Of a stretch of DNA of 5,406 nucleotides, positions 1 through 4,690 are shown in pieces. Numbering within the stretch: the stretch's first letter is position 1; every line of letters starts with the position of its first letter. Origin of the DNA: Methylomarinum sp. (GTDB lineage Bacteria > Pseudomonadota > Gammaproteobacteria > Methylococcales > Methylomonadaceae); NCBI GenBank assembly GCA_013139755.1, contig WTAG01000475.1, positions 1 through 5,406 on the forward strand. Reading direction: 5' to 3'. The position numbers were made by a program, and so were the translations under genes. The notes below the pieces were generated by a model. It saw nothing but the letters and a program-made list of their open reading frames with translations, did no database searches and was not told where the DNA came from.

Positions 1-63
1 AGGTATTTTAAAGTTCACTATATGACGGTGAGTCGGGCGGTGAAGAAATATGAATCCCAATAA
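1..63 (+). pseudogene. RAYT transposase tail, type A, copy 1 (partial)
   Basis: The frame is open from the window edge to TAA at 61-63 and encodes the last 20 residues of RAYT tail A (RYFKVHYMTVSRAVKKYESQ), identical to residues encoded at 598-657. It is the second half of the C-terminal helix-turn-helix found in REP-associated tyrosine transposases, and would be the recognition helix region. The stop codon overlaps the element's right inverted repeat (62-86). How much of this copy lies to the left cannot be seen; by the repeat geometry it could be another whole A mini-element. Confidence 0.8.
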
Positions 64-86
64 TGTTGTAATGTTAGAACTGACCC
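62..86. repeat. Right end of A element, copy 1
   Basis: This is the same 25-bp terminal sequence as at 659-683, ending TTAGAACTGACCC. It is the reverse complement, with one mismatch, of the left end at 259-283. Its partner left end is not in the window. Confidence 0.8.
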
Positions 87-99
87 CGGCTAGGTTTAA

Positions 100-297
100 A
101 GACAAGCTTCACCTTGGCAGCAGTTAAAAAACCAGATTTATTTGGGTGATGATGACTTTGTCAATGACATGCAATGCAAGATTGATCCAGAACAATCGCT
201 TAAAGATATACCAAAAAAGCAAAAACTGGCTCCGGTAAAACCATTAGAAAGAGAAGTAGGGTCAGTTCTAACATTCCAACATTTATGCTACTATTAA
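100..297 (+). pseudogene. RAYT transposase tail, type B, copy 1 (truncated, frame intact)
   Basis: From AGA at 100 (just after a TAA at 97-99) the frame reads RQASPWQQLKNQIYLGDDDF and onward to ..APVKPL at 247. This is the typical stretch joining the catalytic domain of a RAYT to its C-terminal DNA-binding tail (SPW..L..QIYLG...FV). The homology stops at 247, and the frame continues through foreign sequence, including the left inverted repeat of the A mini-element, to TAA at 295-297. The helix-turn-helix is therefore missing. Because the SPWQQLKNQ motif is unbroken here but broken in copy 2, copy 1 keeps the older sequence at that position. No start codon is obvious and it is very unlikely to make a working protein. 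Confidence 0.8.
259..283. repeat. Left inverted repeat of mini-element A
   Basis: The sequence starts GGGTCAGTTCTAACATT, followed by C and then CAACATT. It is the reverse complement of 659-683 except for one base (C here, A in the other arm's complement). The four bases 256-259 read GTAG. GTAG tetranucleotides precede REP hairpins recognised by RAYTs, but no REP hairpin follows here, so this may be chance. Confidence 0.85.
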
Positions 298-301
298 GCA
301 C

Positions 302-660
302 ATGGCTAGACCACTAAGATTAGAATTTTCAGGTGCACTGTATCATGTAACTTCGCGTGGAGATCGTCGTGAGGATACAAAGAAAAAACTAAACACCAGA
401 TGTTTCTTGGCAGTGAGGTGTTTGTTGGTGAGCACCGACAAACAGCAGAAAAACCAGAAAAATTACGCGAATTATCCAAAGCGCATAAAAGGTCGGTTGC
501 TTTAACGCTTTCAGGTTATCAAGAAAGATATTCTCAGCGTAATGAGGCGATGGCAAGCGCTTATTTATCTGGAGCGTATACAGTGGCGGAAATAGGCAGG
601 TATTTTAAAGTTCACTATATGACGGTGAGTCGGGCGGTGAAGAAATATGAATCCCAATAA
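302..660 (+). pseudogene. Internally deleted, frameshifted RAYT transposase (type A)
   Basis: ATG at 302 opens with MARPLRLEFSGALYHVTSRG, the hallmark N-terminus of REP-associated tyrosine transposases (TnpA_REP, IS200-like Y1 family), and continues DRRED. The ~100-150 residues that should follow, with the HUH metal site and catalytic tyrosine, are absent. The sequence passes instead to a RAYT tail: HQMFLGSEVF, a linker, then the helix-turn-helix region (AYLSGAYTVAEIGRYF..TVSRAVKKYESQ) ending at TAA 658-660. N-terminal and tail parts are in different frames. One more A in CTAAAC at 389-394 would read LKHQMFLGSEVF and restore a continuous protein of ~119 residues. A frame could restart at ATG 400, giving 86 residues of mostly DNA-binding tail, but no convincing ribosome site precedes it. 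Confidence 0.8.
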
Positions 661-843
661 TGTTGTAATGTTAGAACTGACCCCGGCTAGGTTTAAAGAC
701 AAGCTTCACCTTGGCAGCAGTAAAAAACCAGATTTATTTGGGTGATGATGACTTTGTCAATGACATGCAATGCAAGATTGATCCAGAACAATCGCTTAAA
801 GATATACCAAAAAAGCAAAAACTGGCTCCGGTAAAACCATTAG
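598..843. repeat. Duplicated segment, copy 2
   Basis: This is the second copy of the unit at 1-247, lacking one T near 721. Unlike copy 1 it sits in a longer context on both sides: A continues upstream to its left inverted repeat at 259, and B continues downstream to its own right end at 1020. The missing T turns the conserved Trp-Gln-Gln-Leu codons into TGG CAG CAG TAA, so the ancestral B frame is broken in this copy. Confidence 0.97.
659..683. repeat. Right inverted repeat of mini-element A
   Basis: This 25-bp arm is complementary to 259-283 with one mismatch and ends TTAGAACTGACCC. The gene's TAA stop at 658-660 runs into its first two bases, so the coding region extends into the element end. 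It is followed within about 15 bp by the B remnant. Confidence 0.85.
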
Positions 844-1016
844 CGTATTTTGCTGAAAAGTATAAAACCCGCAACGAAAGTATGGCATATGCCTATTTAA
901 GTGGGAGTTATACGCTTTCTCAAGTAGGCGAGTATTTCGGTGTGAGCTATGCTACTGTGAGTCGAGCAGTAAAACAAACAGAAAAAGAGAGTAGAGATGT
1001 AAAATGTAAGGCCTGA
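697..1016 (+). pseudogene. 5'-truncated, frameshifted RAYT tail, type B, copy 2
   Basis: The first residues (RQASPWQQ, from 697) are in the ancestral frame, which hits TAA at 721-723 because one T present in copy 1 is missing. The rest is open in another frame: KNQIYLGDDDF at ~723-755, then NDMQ, a lysine-rich linker, PLAYFAEKYKTRNESMAYAY, and a helix-turn-helix (SGSYTLSQVGEYFGVSYATV SRAVKQ) before a charged end. The stop TGA (1014-1016) lies inside the element's right end. The N-terminal and catalytic parts of the transposase are absent. A TTG at 711 or an internal ATG could start a ~85-100 residue DNA-binding protein, but no good ribosome site supports expression. B is clearly diverged from A in sequence and in its terminal repeat. 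Confidence 0.78.
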
Positions 1017-1020
1017 CCCC
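1003..1020. repeat. Right end of B element
   Basis: The sequence AATGTAAGGCCTGACCCC has the same layout as the A right end (AATGTTAGAACTGACCCC), with about four differences. It contains the B stop codon. The matching left end of B is not present in the window. Confidence 0.65.
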
Positions 1021-1088
1021 ATGACTGTTGATTCTTGGCAGAAACAGCGGCAATACGATGCTTAGAAAGGCGCCCGCCGTTATGAGTC

Positions 1089-1117
1089 AAAAAAAAACTG
1101 GCGATTAGATTCGCCAG
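1089..1117 (-). terminator. Intrinsic terminator, minus strand
   Basis: The plus strand shows nine A's (1089-1097), then CTGGCGA, TTAGAT and TCGCCAG. Read on the minus strand this is a perfect 7-bp GC-rich stem with a 6-nt loop followed by nine T's, a classic rho-independent terminator. It lies 17 nt past the stop of the reading frame ending at 1135. It also separates the transposase debris on the left from the minus-strand genes on the right. Confidence 0.88.
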
Positions 1118-1134
1118 GTTAAAGTTGGAAGACA

Positions 1135-1378
1135 TTACCAATATCCATATACATTAAAGAACGCGTTTATACAAAAACATTCTTTCTGTTGATCATCGGC
1201 AGCAAAGTTATTTAGAAAATCAATTGCTGATATATTTGCTGTATTCTCAAACCAAGTTGTAATGGTTCTTATCTGGGACGTTTTTTATAAAAACAAACCT
1301 AAGTAAAGGTCTGATCTTGTAAGCTTTAGTCCAGATAATTTCCATTCCAATTTTTTCGTAAACAGAAAAAATGCAGTT
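1135..1378 (-). pseudogene. Possible frameshifted gene remnant, unknown function
   Basis: Two minus-strand frames join here. One is open from 1378 through ATG 1345 (MEIIWTKAYKIRPLLRFVFIK). The other is open from 1284 to TAA 1135-1137 (ITTWFENTANISAIDFLNNF at first, later FCINAFFNVYGYW). Removing one base from the six-T run at 1281-1286 fuses them into about 81 codons, 56 of them after the ATG. The composition is protein-like, and the terminator at 1089-1117 follows the stop directly, which is how a real gene would end. I recognise no family. No ribosome site precedes 1345. It could also be chance open frame in AT-rich DNA, or the 3' end of a gene that began at the lipoprotein upstream. Confidence 0.35.
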
Positions 1379-1407
1379 TTAATAACAAAAAAGTATTGAT
1401 ATACCTA

Positions 1408-1515
1408 TTAATTGTTTTTTGTAACATGTTGATTTGACTTGTCAGGGTCATCCATGCAACCAGTTAAACCAACAAGCATTAATGTAACAGCTAAAATTGC
1501 TAGTGTTTTTTTCAT
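1408..1515 (-). CDS. Small lipoprotein, 35 residues
   Basis: ATG at 1515 starts MKKTLAILAVTLMLVGLTGC, a textbook lipoprotein signal peptide: two lysines, a hydrophobic core and the lipobox L-T-G-C with Cys20. Then come 15 polar residues (MDDPDKSNQHVTKNN) and TAA at 1408. After lipid attachment and signal peptidase II cleavage, only a 16-residue membrane-anchored peptide would remain, similar in size to entericidin-type peptides, though no entericidin sequence match is claimed. TGGGGA at 1521-1526 sits 5 nt before the start as ribosome site, and a promoter lies at 1550-1578. Asp at +3 from the lipidated Cys (C-M-D) does not match the Asp+2 inner-membrane retention rule, so outer-membrane sorting is possible. 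It may instead be the front of a longer gene now broken, since frame remnants follow at 1135-1378. Confidence 0.68.
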   Translation of the reverse strand: MKKTLAILAVTLMLVGLTGCMDDPDKSNQHVTKNN

Positions 1516-1549
1516 TATTTTCCCCATTTTTTATTTTAATATTTGCACA

Positions 1550-1578
1550 TATATAAAAGTGCGATTCGGTTATGTGAA
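1550..1578 (-). promoter_or_regulatory. Sigma-70-type promoter for the small lipoprotein
   Basis: On the minus strand TTCACA (1578-1573; one mismatch to TTGACA) is followed by a 17-bp spacer and TATATA (1555-1550). Transcription would start about 30 nt upstream of the lipoprotein ATG. The -35 box lies on the boundary of the inverted-repeat unit at 1574-1667: five of its six bases belong to the unit's end. Confidence 0.5.
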
Positions 1579-1667
1579 TCTCTATTAATCAGTTTTGCTT
1601 TATGCTCTCTGACTCAATCTAATGATTACAAAGTCAAGATTGGTGAAAAAAATTAATAGAGCTTCAC
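1574..1667. mobile_element. Candidate 94-bp miniature inverted-repeat element
   Basis: GTGAATCTCTATTAAT (1574-1589) is the reverse complement of ATTAATAGAGCTTCAC (1652-1667) at 15 of 16 positions. Immediately outside both arms the direct repeat TTAT occurs (1570-1573 and 1668-1671), as a 4-bp target duplication would look. Inside is a second, smaller inverted repeat (CAATCT 1615-1620, AGATTG 1637-1642). There is no coding capacity. This layout fits a MITE, but a single copy is seen. A structured RNA leader or chance AT-rich pairing cannot be excluded. Confidence 0.45.
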
Positions 1668-2042
1668 TTATACCATGGCAAATTAATGTATGCAATAAAT
1701 TAAATCTGAAAATTAATGTGGTCAGACAAGATCGAAAGTCAAAACTAAACTATATTATCCTAACTTAAGTTTCTTACTTTGTAAGAAGGTTCCACAGGTC
1801 ATTAAAGTCCGGATTTTGTATCGGAACAACTTAGGATGAAAAGGCTTAACTTTTGCAGCTGGTAAGAAATCTAGTATGGCGGTTTTTAGAATTTTTTGGT
1901 TTTAACCTGATAAGTATTCACTTAATAAAAATGAAAAGTAGATAAAACTTAATTGATGATTTATCTGGTTAGGGAACTGGTAGACCCTGTTATTGTTTTT
2001 TAACTTGATTTGCTTTTTATTCCTGGACAGACTTTAAGTTTT
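1668..2042. other. Intergenic, no supported feature
   Basis: About 375 AT-rich bases lie between the candidate miniature element and the coiled-coil gene. I see only short open frames, a 7-bp hairpin without a T-tract (TTCTTAC/GTAAGAA, 1771-1787) and no convincing terminator for the gene ending at 2043. One minus-strand stretch (1758-1901) is open without a start near its beginning and matches nothing I recognise. Confidence 0.6.
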
Positions 2043-2306
2043 TTAATGATTTGCCAATATTATCTTTTTTAGTTTTTTAATAAGATTCAAGCCTTTTTTA
2101 CGTTGGGCCTTGATGACTTCAAGCTTTCGTTTAATGCTCTTGACCTTTTTTATATCTTGTTCTTTATCCAGTTTTTCTTTAAGCAATATCTTCTTTCTCT
2201 TAAGCTCCTTTAAAAGCTCTTTGAGTGAGACGATCTGATCATATTGCTCGTTATGCCCAAAATCTAACAGCTGTTGGGCTTTTTTAATCAATTTTTTAGT
2301 TTTCAT
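2043..2306 (-). CDS. Lysine-rich coiled-coil protein, 87 residues, unknown function
   Basis: The protein begins MKTKKLIKKAQQLLDF and is almost entirely charged and helical, dominated by Lys, Leu, Ile and Glu. Leucines and isoleucines recur at heptad-like spacing through the middle (SLKELLKELKRKKILLKEKL), as expected of a coiled coil. A more conserved-looking stretch, VIKAQRKKGLNLIKKL, lies near the end. There is no signal peptide or membrane segment, so it should be cytoplasmic. ATG at 2306 is preferred over the in-frame TTG at 2318 because GAG lies 7 nt before it. It starts 15 nt after the cotransporter stop, so the two genes are probably co-transcribed and it may work with the transporter or its PhoU-like domain. 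That link is only by position, and I know no name for the family. Confidence 0.8.
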   Translation of the reverse strand: MKTKKLIKKAQQLLDFGHNEQYDQIVSLKELLKELKRKKILLKEKLDKEQDIKKVKSIKRKLEVIKAQRKKGLNLIKKLKKIILANH

Positions 2307-2321
2307 TGTAAATCTCAAAGA

Positions 2322-4127
2322 TTAGGCAATTGTTTTTATCTTTATTAGCTCATCAACATCATCGTCATTAAGCATGATAGAGCGTTCAGCTTTTTTTATA
2401 CTAAAGTCGCCTCTAGCAAATAATGCCTCCGCCATTTGTACAAGTTTTTTTGTAACATCATAAACATAGGCTGAGTCATTCATTAATGAAGTTGCCATTA
2501 ATGGGGTGATTTGGTTTTTACGAATTAAAATTTCGAGCATACCATTGCTAGTCGTATCATTCTCTTTCATTTCAAGCTTGATGCTATCAAGAGAAAGTAC
2601 GCTAGGGTGGTTTTCACTATGCTGCATTTCAGATATTTGGCGTAATACAGAGCCTAGAAAACTGCGTATTTTATTATATTCTGCACGTATATATTCGTTA
2701 TCTGAATTGATATATTGCGACATGTTTTTATGTAAGTGTTTGGTGTCTTTTATCGCTTCAACAATATCTCGACAGGCTGCACGCAATACAAAAAGTTCTT
2801 CGTTTTGCTCAGGTGTCATCACCATTATAGCTTTGCTGATATAACTAATAATCTCACTATATAAGTATTTTATATCCGTGTTGTACTGTTCATCTATATC
2901 TATTTCAATTGCCAGTCTGTTTTTTTCAATGATGGCGTCAAGATCATTGTCTGATTCAATATCATGTCGATGAAGGCTTAGACCGTGGGCAATAATAGCA
3001 AAGGCATTGTTATAGAGATGAATGGACTCTTTTCGTACAGCCTCTATTGAGGTGTCAGGAAGCTCAAGGGCAGAATCGTTTAAATAAATGGGATCTGCTG
3101 TACGTGTTTTTCTTTCAGGTATGATGATTGATATTAAACGAACAAGTGGGTTGATCAGCGGTACCATAAGAAAAACGCCTGAAATGTTAAATATGGTATG
3201 AAAAATAGCAAGTTTTAATGTGTAATCAGTTTCTTCCAGACCTATATATGAAGCAATGGTGTTGACCAGGTCCATAATTGGGTTCATCAGAATGATAAAG
3301 ACGATACCTGCAATTACTTTAAACAATACGTCTGACAAAGCGAGTCTTTTACCATTGGTGTTAGAGGTAAATGAACCCATGATGGCAGTAATCGTAGTAC
3401 CCACATTTGCGCCGATAACAAGAGCCAGAGCATTGGCATAGGATACCTGGTCAACAGAAAGTGCTGTAATTACCAGGATAAGAGTGGCATGGCTGGACTG
3501 CATGATAATGGTGGCCAAAATGCCGATCAGTGTAAATACCAAAATGCCAGAAAGGCCTTCCATTGCGTAATCAGTCAAGCTGATGTGATTCTGAAAGGTT
3601 TCAAAGCCTTCTTTCATGTAATGAATACCTAAAAAAAGAAAGCCCAGTCCAGCCAGAATATAGCCGACCCCTTTAAGATATTTTGTTTTTTGAAAGACCA
3701 GGATGATTGCAAACACGAGCATGGGCATTGCATAAGTCGATATTTTTACCTTCAGGCCAAAACCTGCAATCAGCCAAGCACCTGTTGTAGTACCTACATT
3801 GGCACCAAAAATGATACCCATTCCCTCAACAAGTCCAATCAGACCTGAACTTAAAAATGAAATGGTTATTACTGATACGAGTGAACTGGATTGCATAATC
3901 GTAGCCGCTGCAAAACCAAAGCTAAGGCTTTTCCACATTTTGTTGGTACTCTGGCGTAATATCTTTTCAAGAGTTCCTCCTGTGAATGTTGCAAATCCTT
4001 TTTGAAGAGCAAGCATCCCAAACAAAAAAATTGCCACGCCTGCTGATATTTCTTTGAAATTTGGACTAATCCAGAATCCATAAGTAAGTATGGCGAGAAT
4101 TGTGGGTAATAGTATTTTTCTAAGCAT
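2322..4127 (-). CDS. Na+/phosphate cotransporter with PhoU-like domain
   Basis: This 601-residue inner-membrane protein belongs to the Na/Pi cotransporter (PF02690, NptA/YjbB-like) family, which couples phosphate movement to sodium. Residues 1 to ~337 are membrane segments built as two inverted halves, each with the family signatures: QSSS at 79-82 with GANVGTT at 108-114, and QSSH at 210-213 with GANVGTT at 239-245. FHTIFNISGVFLMVPL (309-324) is a further typical segment. Residues ~365-590 are soluble, helical and resemble PhoU, the phosphate-signalling regulator, as in many bacterial members; YjbB-type members have been linked to phosphate export. The length is normal and the gene looks intact. 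ATG at 4127 is the natural start, though only a poor ribosome site (ACGCAAG) precedes it. The coiled-coil gene follows 15 nt downstream. Direction of transport cannot be told from sequence. Confidence 0.95.
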   Translation of the reverse strand: MLRKILLPTILAILTYGFWISPNFKEISAGVAIFLFGMLALQKGFATFTGGTLEKILRQSTNKMWKSLSFGFAAATIMQSSSLVSVITISFLSSGLIGLVEGMGIIFGANVGTTTGAWLIAGFGLKVKISTYAMPMLVFAIILVFQKTKYLKGVGYILAGLGFLFLGIHYMKEGFETFQNHISLTDYAMEGLSGILVFTLIGILATIIMQSSHATLILVITALSVDQVSYANALALVIGANVGTTITAIMGSFTSNTNGKRLALSDVLFKVIAGIVFIILMNPIMDLVNTIASYIGLEETDYTLKLAIFHTIFNISGVFLMVPLINPLVRLISIIIPERKTRTADPIYLNDSALELPDTSIEAVRKESIHLYNNAFAIIAHGLSLHRHDIESDNDLDAIIEKNRLAIEIDIDEQYNTDIKYLYSEIISYISKAIMVMTPEQNEELFVLRAACRDIVEAIKDTKHLHKNMSQYINSDNEYIRAEYNKIRSFLGSVLRQISEMQHSENHPSVLSLDSIKLEMKENDTTSNGMLEILIRKNQITPLMATSLMNDSAYVYDVTKKLVQMAEALFARGDFSIKKAERSIMLNDDDVDELIKIKTIA

Positions 4128-4236
4128 CTTGCGTGTTAGTTTTTGATGTTATATGGGGTAGAGGCAAAGGGAGTGAAGGATAAATTCTTATAATTGACGT
4201 TTGATTAGCAAAACCAGATATTCTACCATTTTTTCT

Positions 4237-4251
4237 TTAACTAACAGTTAA
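4237..4251. promoter_or_regulatory. Perfect dyad, possible operator
   Basis: TTAACT AAC AGTTAA is a perfect 6-bp dyad with a 3-bp centre, about 110 bp upstream of the cotransporter ATG. Position and symmetry suit a dimeric repressor or activator site. It is not a PhoB box and no T-tract follows it. In AT-rich DNA such a palindrome can arise by chance. Confidence 0.3.
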
Positions 4252-4361
4252 ATAGCAGAAAATTTAAATTGAAGTGGCTCTGGTTTTTTTAGGTGGTGTA
4301 GGTAGTCTTTTTATAAGCTGGACGAAGCTGATTTTGATTAAAGCCGGGAGCATCCTGGAAC

Positions 4362-4381
4362 AAAAATAGTCTCTCTGAGAC
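4362..4381 (-). terminator. Weak intrinsic terminator, minus strand
   Basis: On the minus strand GTCTC AGA GAGAC (4381-4369) forms a 5-bp stem followed by TATTTTTG. It would stop transcripts coming from the diguanylate cyclase gene and RAYT tail C, about 60 nt past the tail's stop codon. The stem is short, so it is only a candidate. Confidence 0.35.
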
Positions 4382-4440
4382 CTTGGCGTATTTTGAAACC
4401 TAAGTGCGTTTTTAAATGTGTGAGCGAGTAAGAACTAGTA

Positions 4441-4457
4441 TGGTCAGGTCTTTGATT
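4441..4457. repeat. Right end of RAYT element C
   Basis: The plus strand TGGTCAGGTCTTTGATT is the mirror of the A and B ends: on the minus strand it reads ..AAAGACCTGACCA, against GTAAGGCCTGACCCC for B. As in B, the gene's TGA stop (4446-4444) lies within the end. The outermost bases are degenerate (CA in place of CC). Confidence 0.55.
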
Positions 4458-4690
4458 TATGATTTTTAATAATTCCACTCACTGTAGAATAGTGCAGCTT
4501 AAAATAGTCTCCTAACTCTTTTAAGGTATAACCGCCAGTAGCATAGGCAAAAACTATTGCCTCGTTTCTTATTTTGTATTTCTCAGCATAATAAGATAAA
4601 GATTTTGGTAAAGGTCTACGTGGTGAGGTCGGTGGTTCACTTAAATCTTGATCAGCTTTGATGTAGTGTTGCATTGATTGCACAAACTTC
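4444..4690 (-). pseudogene. 5'-truncated RAYT transposase tail, type C
   Basis: Homology to RAYT tails starts at about 4686 with FVQSMQHYIK and a short linker (SEPPTSPRRPLPKSLSYYAE). It continues with RNEAIVFAYATGGYTLKELG and the helix-turn-helix end DYFKLHYSTVSGIIKNHKSK, stopping at TGA 4444-4446. It aligns along its whole length with tails A and B but is clearly a different family member. The catalytic domain is missing. The frame is open upstream to ATG codons at 4719 and 4764, but those lie out of frame inside the diguanylate cyclase gene, so that part is not transposase. Translation from 4719 would give a 91-residue hybrid, and from Met at 4674 a 76-residue DNA-binding tail. Expression is possible by read-through from the upstream gene. 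Confidence 0.75.

Larger units (their letters stand above)
1..247. repeat. Duplicated segment, copy 1 (A tail + B start)
   Basis: Positions 1-247 match 598-843 base for base, apart from one extra T in copy 1 at 124-125 (GCAGTTAAA here, GCAGTAAA at 718-725). The unit holds the last 20 codons of RAYT tail A, the A right end and the first ~50 codons of RAYT tail B. It stops abruptly at 247, where B is joined to the left flank of the A mini-element. The two copies lie in direct orientation about 597 bp apart, as in a tandem duplication whose left part lies outside the window. Such near-identity implies a recent event. Confidence 0.97.
259..683 (+). mobile_element. RAYT-derived mini-element A (internal deletion)
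   Basis: This is a 425-bp unit bounded by 25-bp inverted repeats that match at 24 of 25 positions. Between them lie the start of a RAYT gene (302 onward) and its C-terminal tail (to 660), with the catalytic HUH and tyrosine region removed. By analogy with other non-autonomous bacterial elements it could be moved only by a full-length RAYT elsewhere. The inverted repeats, the gene start 18 nt inside the left repeat and the stop inside the right repeat all support natural element ends. No target-site duplication is seen, which fits IS200-like enzymes. RAYT ends are more often REP hairpins, so mobility of the whole unit is inferred. Confidence 0.65.
4128..4440. other. Intergenic region upstream of the cotransporter
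   Basis: This stretch lies between the transporter start and the end of RAYT tail C. It holds a 15-bp dyad (4237-4251) and a weak minus-strand terminator (4362-4381), and should carry the transporter's promoter. A TATAAG-like -10 box near 4187-4193 on the minus strand has no good -35 partner, so I do not assign it. There is no coding sequence. Confidence 0.55.

Noticed and set aside
400..505. The two overlapping frames starting at 302 and 400 as two independent genes
   Set aside because: They are the N-terminal and C-terminal parts of one deleted RAYT gene, separated by a one-base frameshift near 391-394.
259..1020. Mini-element A inserted into a B element
   Set aside because: The B sequence to the right of A starts again from the beginning of the remnant rather than continuing from 247, so duplication explains the layout and simple insertion does not.
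1021..1088. GCGCCCGCCGTTATGAG as an integron attC-like site
   Set aside because: The GTTRRRY core is not matched and there is no complementary AAC arm at the right distance.
947..1141. Minus-strand open frame of 64 codons
   Set aside because: It runs antisense through RAYT tail B and across the terminator hairpin at 1089-1117, and its sequence resembles no protein family.
1300..1735. GATCTTGT at 1313-1320 and its complement near 1727-1734 as ends of an element
   Set aside because: The shared match is only 8 bp and the flanking bases do not extend it.
1771..1787. TTCTTAC-TTT-GTAAGAA hairpin as a terminator
   Set aside because: The stem is AT-rich and no T-tract follows on either strand.
1758..1901. 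Minus-strand open stretch of 48 codons with fairly protein-like content (LPAAKVKPFHPKLF)
   Set aside because: It has no start codon near its beginning, no ribosome site and no family match I can support. Runs of this length occur by chance.
1970..2003. AGGG...CCCT followed by a T-run as a terminator for plus or minus transcripts
   Set aside because: Only four base pairs form around a 10-nt loop, and the T-run is displaced; too weak to call.
2506..2844. Plus-strand open frame of 112 codons
   Set aside because: It is antisense to the PhoU-like half of the cotransporter, with no ribosome site or recognisable protein; it is a shadow of the real gene. The same applies to frames at 3256-3441, 3799-4005, 3869-4081 (minus, other frame) and 4764-4949.
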